Of a stretch of 64,000 nucleotides of DNA, positions 61,421 to 64,000 are shown one piece after another. Source of the stretch: Nitrobacter sp039808345 (GTDB lineage Bacteria; Pseudomonadota; Alphaproteobacteria; Rhizobiales; Xanthobacteraceae); assembly GCF_047824785.1 (NCBI RefSeq), contig NZ_CP181167.1, positions 1,984,001 to 2,048,000 on the forward strand. The letters are read 5' to 3'. The first letter of the stretch is position 1, and each line of letters starts with the position of its first letter. The translations under genes and the position numbers were made by a program. The notes under the pieces were generated by a model, which saw only the letters and a program-made list of their open reading frames with translations, was not told the origin of the DNA and ran no database searches.

Positions 61421-61691
61421 AGGCGACATTCGATTCGAATTCGGCAGGTTCCATCAAGAGTTACTTAACGCTTTCGAAACTCCGGCCTCCTACGCTGATT
61501 CCCGCATCTTGAGCGTTCCCGGTGAAAAGGCAAAAAAGTACCTTGGAACCAGGCTCTTAGCCAGAATGGCAATCAGACCCTGCCACCCTCGCCGAGAGAA
61601 CCGGTTTGCGCTGAACGCTCAGATCAGATGGCCGGGCAAAATTTTGCCTCACGAACCGGTAACTAACGTCGAACACAGGACGGGGAAGTAT

Positions 61692-63452
61692 ATGCTTCGC
61701 ACCACCTTGGCTTCCTCGCGCGCGACGCGTGTTGGCGCGCTTGGGCTTGCAGCGATCGTCGCCGTCGTTTTTACGATCGACCATGCAGATGCGCGGCGCG
61801 CCCGCCAGCATCATCGCCACCAACAGCAGGTGCGGCATAGCTACAATCCGCCATTCGCGTCGATCGTGGTGGACGCCAATTCCGGGGCGACGCTGTCGTC
61901 CACCAGCCCCGACAGTCTTCGCCATCCGGCATCGCTCACCAAGATGATGACGCTCTACATGCTTTTCGAGCGTCTGGACGCCGGCAGGATCGGCCTCGAC
62001 AGCGAGATGCGCGTTTCAGCGCGCGCGGCCGCGCAGAATCCGACGAAGCTCGGCCTGCGACCGGGTCAGACCATCCGCGTCGAAGATGCGATCAAGGGAC
62101 TGGTGACGAAATCCGCCAACGACGCGGCGGTCGTCATCGCCGAGGCGATCGCAGGCGACGAAGATGACTTCGCCAGGATGATGACGCGGAAGGCCCGCGC
62201 GCTCGGCATGACACGGACGGTCTATCGGAACGCTTCAGGTCTTCCCGACGACGATCAAGTCACCACCGCGCGGGACCAGGCAACGCTTGGCCGTGCGTTG
62301 CAGGATCGTTTCCCGCGCTACTATCGCTACTTCGCGACCACCTCATTCACGTTCCGCGGTCGCACCATTCGGGGCCATAACCGCTTGGTCGGCAGCGTCG
62401 ATGGCGTCGATGGCATCAAGACCGGCTATATTCGAGCCTCCGGCTTCAACCTCGTCACCAACCTCAAGCGCGGCAATCGCCATCTTGTCGGTGTGGTTCT
62501 TGGCGGCCGCAGCAGCGGCTCCCGCGATGCAACCATGCGCAAGCTGCTGGCCGAAAACCTCGACAAGGCCGCGACGCGGAGGACGGTTGCCGCAATCACC
62601 GAGAGCAGCATGGCGGAGGCCAATGCAAGGGCAGCCGAGGATCAGGCGCGTTCACGGCCCAGGGGCGCGACGCAGATGAACGGCGCCGTTCAAGTCGCGT
62701 CGACTGTGCCGGAGCCGGTCTCGCTGCCGGCTGAACGTCCTGCTCATCTGAGCCGATCGCTGGTAACGGCCTCGGCGGCTGCGTTGCCCTCGAAGCGGCC
62801 TGTGGCAGAACCGGCTCCCTTGACCAGTGGCGTTATCGACACCCAGCCTATCGACGCCGTTCCCGGCTCCTCCGAACCGATGAAGCCGGTGCGCGTCAAG
62901 ACGGTCCAGGTCAGGGCGAAAACGGTCAGACTGGCATCTGCCGGGCCTGCGCCCGCTGTGCCGCCGGCCGCCGGCGACGCCGCGGCGGATCGCGAGGCGG
63001 CGCCGGAAACGTCGGGCTCGGTCGTGGCGCGGGCGAACATGCCGCCGCAGCCTGCCAACTTCGGCACTGGTCAGGGCATCCTGGGCGTGCTTCCGGCTTC
63101 CAGTCTTCCTTCTTCGACACGGCAGGCGATGGCTCACGCGGAGCCGGCGCCTGCGGTTCAGCCTCGGACAGTTCAGAAGAATGGCGCGCTCAAGCCGGTA
63201 GCGTCGCATTCGGGTTGGATCATTCAGGTCGGCGCGCTGGAAACCGAGAGCCAGGCGCGCGAGCGTCTCGATGCGGCCCGAGGTCGCGCCCCCAAGATGC
63301 TGGGCAAGGCTGATCCCTTCACCGAGCCCGTCGCCAAGGGCAGCAAGAAGCTGTATCGCGCCCGCTTCGCCGGCCTCGACCGCGCCGAAGCCGAAGCCGC
63401 GTGCCGCAAGCTGAAGCGTTCGGATATATCCTGCATCACGATCAAAAACTGA
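61692..63452 (+). CDS. D-alanyl-D-alanine carboxypeptidase (S11) with SPOR domain
   Basis: Trims pentapeptide stems in peptidoglycan. About 586 residues. Signal segment (TRVGALGLAAIVAVVFTIDHADA), then the S11 domain with Ser81 and Lys84 in SLTKMM, the SxN motif in TKSANDAAVV and KTG in GIKTGYIRASG. A long Pro/Ala/Val-rich linker (about residues 300-505) leads to a C-terminal SPOR domain (SGWIIQVGALETESQARERL ... ISCITIKN) that binds denuded glycan at division sites. Start at ATG 61692 after GGGAAG; the frame is open from 61377 but the front part is intergenic in character. Confidence 0.93.
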   Translation: MLRTTLASSRATRVGALGLAAIVAVVFTIDHADARRARQHHRHQQQVRHSYNPPFASIVVDANSGATLSSTSPDSLRHPASLTKMMTLYMLFERLDAGRIGLDSEMRVSARAAAQNPTKLGLRPGQTIRVEDAIKGLVTKSANDAAVVIAEAIAGDEDDFARMMTRKARALGMTRTVYRNASGLPDDDQVTTARDQATLGRALQDRFPRYYRYFATTSFTFRGRTIRGHNRLVGSVDGVDGIKTGYIRASGFNLVTNLKRGNRHLVGVVLGGRSSGSRDATMRKLLAENLDKAATRRTVAAITESSMAEANARAAEDQARSRPRGATQMNGAVQVASTVPEPVSLPAERPAHLSRSLVTASAAALPSKRPVAEPAPLTSGVIDTQPIDAVPGSSEPMKPVRVKTVQVRAKTVRLASAGPAPAVPPAAGDAAADREAAPETSGSVVARANMPPQPANFGTGQGILGVLPASSLPSSTRQAMAHAEPAPAVQPRTVQKNGALKPVASHSGWIIQVGALETESQARERLDAARGRAPKMLGKADPFTEPVAKGSKKLYRARFAGLDRAEAEAACRKLKRSDISCITIKN

Positions 63453-63479
63453 TCGCACGTCCCGCAGTCATACGTGACG

Positions 63480-63530
63480 CCAGAATTCCGGGTCGAGCCC
63501 GGAGATATGCTTCGCTCGAAAACCCTATAG
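63480..63530 (+). repeat. Dispersed intergenic repeat, copy G (partial)
   Basis: TTCCGGGTCGAGCCCGGAG hairpin and ATGCTTCGCTCGAAAACCCT, then ATAG. Corresponds to the right half of copies C and F. Lies in the convergent gap after the carboxypeptidase. Confidence 0.65.
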
Positions 63531-63697
63531 GTTGATCTACGCACCCAACCCACTCCATGCAAACCACTCGTCAACAATTGACGGATAATGTTCAACGCAA
63601 CGATCGATCCGCCGGACAACGGCGGGCGAAACCGGGGCCACGTCCGACAGAAAGACAGAAGCAACTCGCAGTGTAGCGTTTGGTGGCGTTGTTGGAG

Positions 63698-64000
63698 TCA
63701 GCTGCGATGAGTGCGAAGCAAAGTATCCTTGGCCGCGTTTACGCGGGCCGCGAGGTACGTCGACCCCCCCTGGTCGGGATGCAGTTTCTTCATCAGCCCC
63801 CGATGCGCACGGCGAATCTCGTCGCTTCCCGCCCCCGGCTGCAAGCCAAGGATCTGATAGGCCTCCTCGTCCGTCATTTTGCCGCCCGGCGACGCGTGGC
63901 TCCTCCCCCCTGCCGGATCGCCTTGCGCGTTATGACGCCAGGCGGGAAACCTGCGGTCCAGATAAGCTTCAAGTAACGCGCAACTCTCCGCGTCAAAGCC
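63698..64000 (-). CDS. DnaJ-domain protein, partial (start beyond window)
   Basis: The last 100 residues of a protein whose 5' end is outside the window. The frame is read from 64000: GFDAESCALLEAYLDRRFPAW, a short Gly-rich linker, then a J domain (MTDEEAYQILGLQPGAGSDE) with an intact HPD in KLHPDQGGSTYLAARVN, ending at TGA 63698-63700. This matches the TIM14-like alphaproteobacterial family with an N-terminal membrane part and a C-terminal J domain, partner to DnaK-type chaperones. Confidence 0.88.
   Translation of the reverse strand, partial: GFDAESCALLEAYLDRRFPAWRHNAQGDPAGGRSHASPGGKMTDEEAYQILGLQPGAGSDEIRRAHRGLMKKLHPDQGGSTYLAARVNAAKDTLLRTHRS

Larger units (their letters stand above)
61318..61691. 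other. 374-bp divergent regulatory region, phasin / dac
   Basis: Contains the phasin promoter and two PhaR-type operators (61371-61420). From 61421 to 61691 no further gene or RNA is seen; no clear promoter for the carboxypeptidase was identified. Confidence 0.5.

Noticed and set aside
1..64000. tRNA, rRNA and CRISPR arrays
   Set aside because: No T-arm-like GTTCRANYC with matching acceptor stem, no rRNA-like stretch and no regularly spaced repeats of CRISPR length were found by eye; short ncRNAs could be missed.

Overview
This 64 kb window looks like ordinary chromosome from an alphaproteobacterium of the Bradyrhizobium/Rhodopseudomonas/Nitrobacter group. The evidence is high GC, long antisense open frames throughout, a SUF locus with two cysteine desulfurases, the gene blocks lptF-lptG-lptD-surA-pdxA-rsmA and yicC-mltG-fabF-acpP-fabG-fabD, class I PHA synthase plus a short phasin, and PhaR-type operators. 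The genus is inferred from gene content and is not proven. No rRNA, tRNA or CRISPR was seen.

Layout. 0.1-4.4 kb: a small lipoprotein, phaC, then an IS3-family element sitting inside a DUF4160-type gene whose frame can be rebuilt exactly. 4.4-15 kb: argC, a DedA membrane protein, parE, a VOC protein, a FAD monooxygenase downstream of a secreted caspase-like protein, a DEAD-box helicase and a diguanylate cyclase. 14.7-22 kb (minus strand): Fe-S assembly operon, transcribed as cysteine desulfurase-sufB-sufC-sufD-sufS-sufT-sufA. 22-31.4 kb: an alpha/beta hydrolase, anmK, tyrS, a giant AsmA-like protein, a peroxiredoxin and an M23 endopeptidase. 31.6-36.5 kb: a 57-residue protein, an ABC-F ATPase, a lipoprotein, and pepA-holC. 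36.9-44.9 kb (plus strand): envelope and cofactor operon lptF-lptG-lptD-surA-like-pdxA-rsmA, several genes overlapping by 1-4 bases. 44.9-52.4 kb (minus strand): gmk, yicC, mltG, fabF, acpP, fabG, fabD, with a small zinc-ribbon membrane protein on the opposite strand. 52.8-55.2 kb: rpsF-rpsR-DUF2232-rplI. 55.6-58.7 kb: clpA and clpS. 59-64 kb: an orphan TadG-like von Willebrand factor A protein, a phasin, a D,D-carboxypeptidase with a SPOR domain, and a DnaJ-domain protein running off the edge.

Themes. Much of the window serves the cell envelope: LPS export (LptFGD), outer-membrane protein folding (SurA-like), peptidoglycan turnover (MltG, AnmK, M23, S11-SPOR) and fatty-acid synthesis. PHA storage appears at both ends; the phasin promoter carries two full matches to the PhaR consensus as I remember it, one lying between -35 and -10, and phaC has an 11/12 match. 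The intergenic regions hold a modular repeat family (at least eight copies, often at convergent gene ends), a separate 116-bp inverted-repeat element between sufB and sufC, and two short tandem-repeat arrays. I found no clearly new multigene system. The best leads are the PhaR-controlled phasin promoter, the IS-interrupted DUF4160 gene, the caspase-like/FAD monooxygenase pair, the cysteine-rich TadG-like protein and the repeat family.
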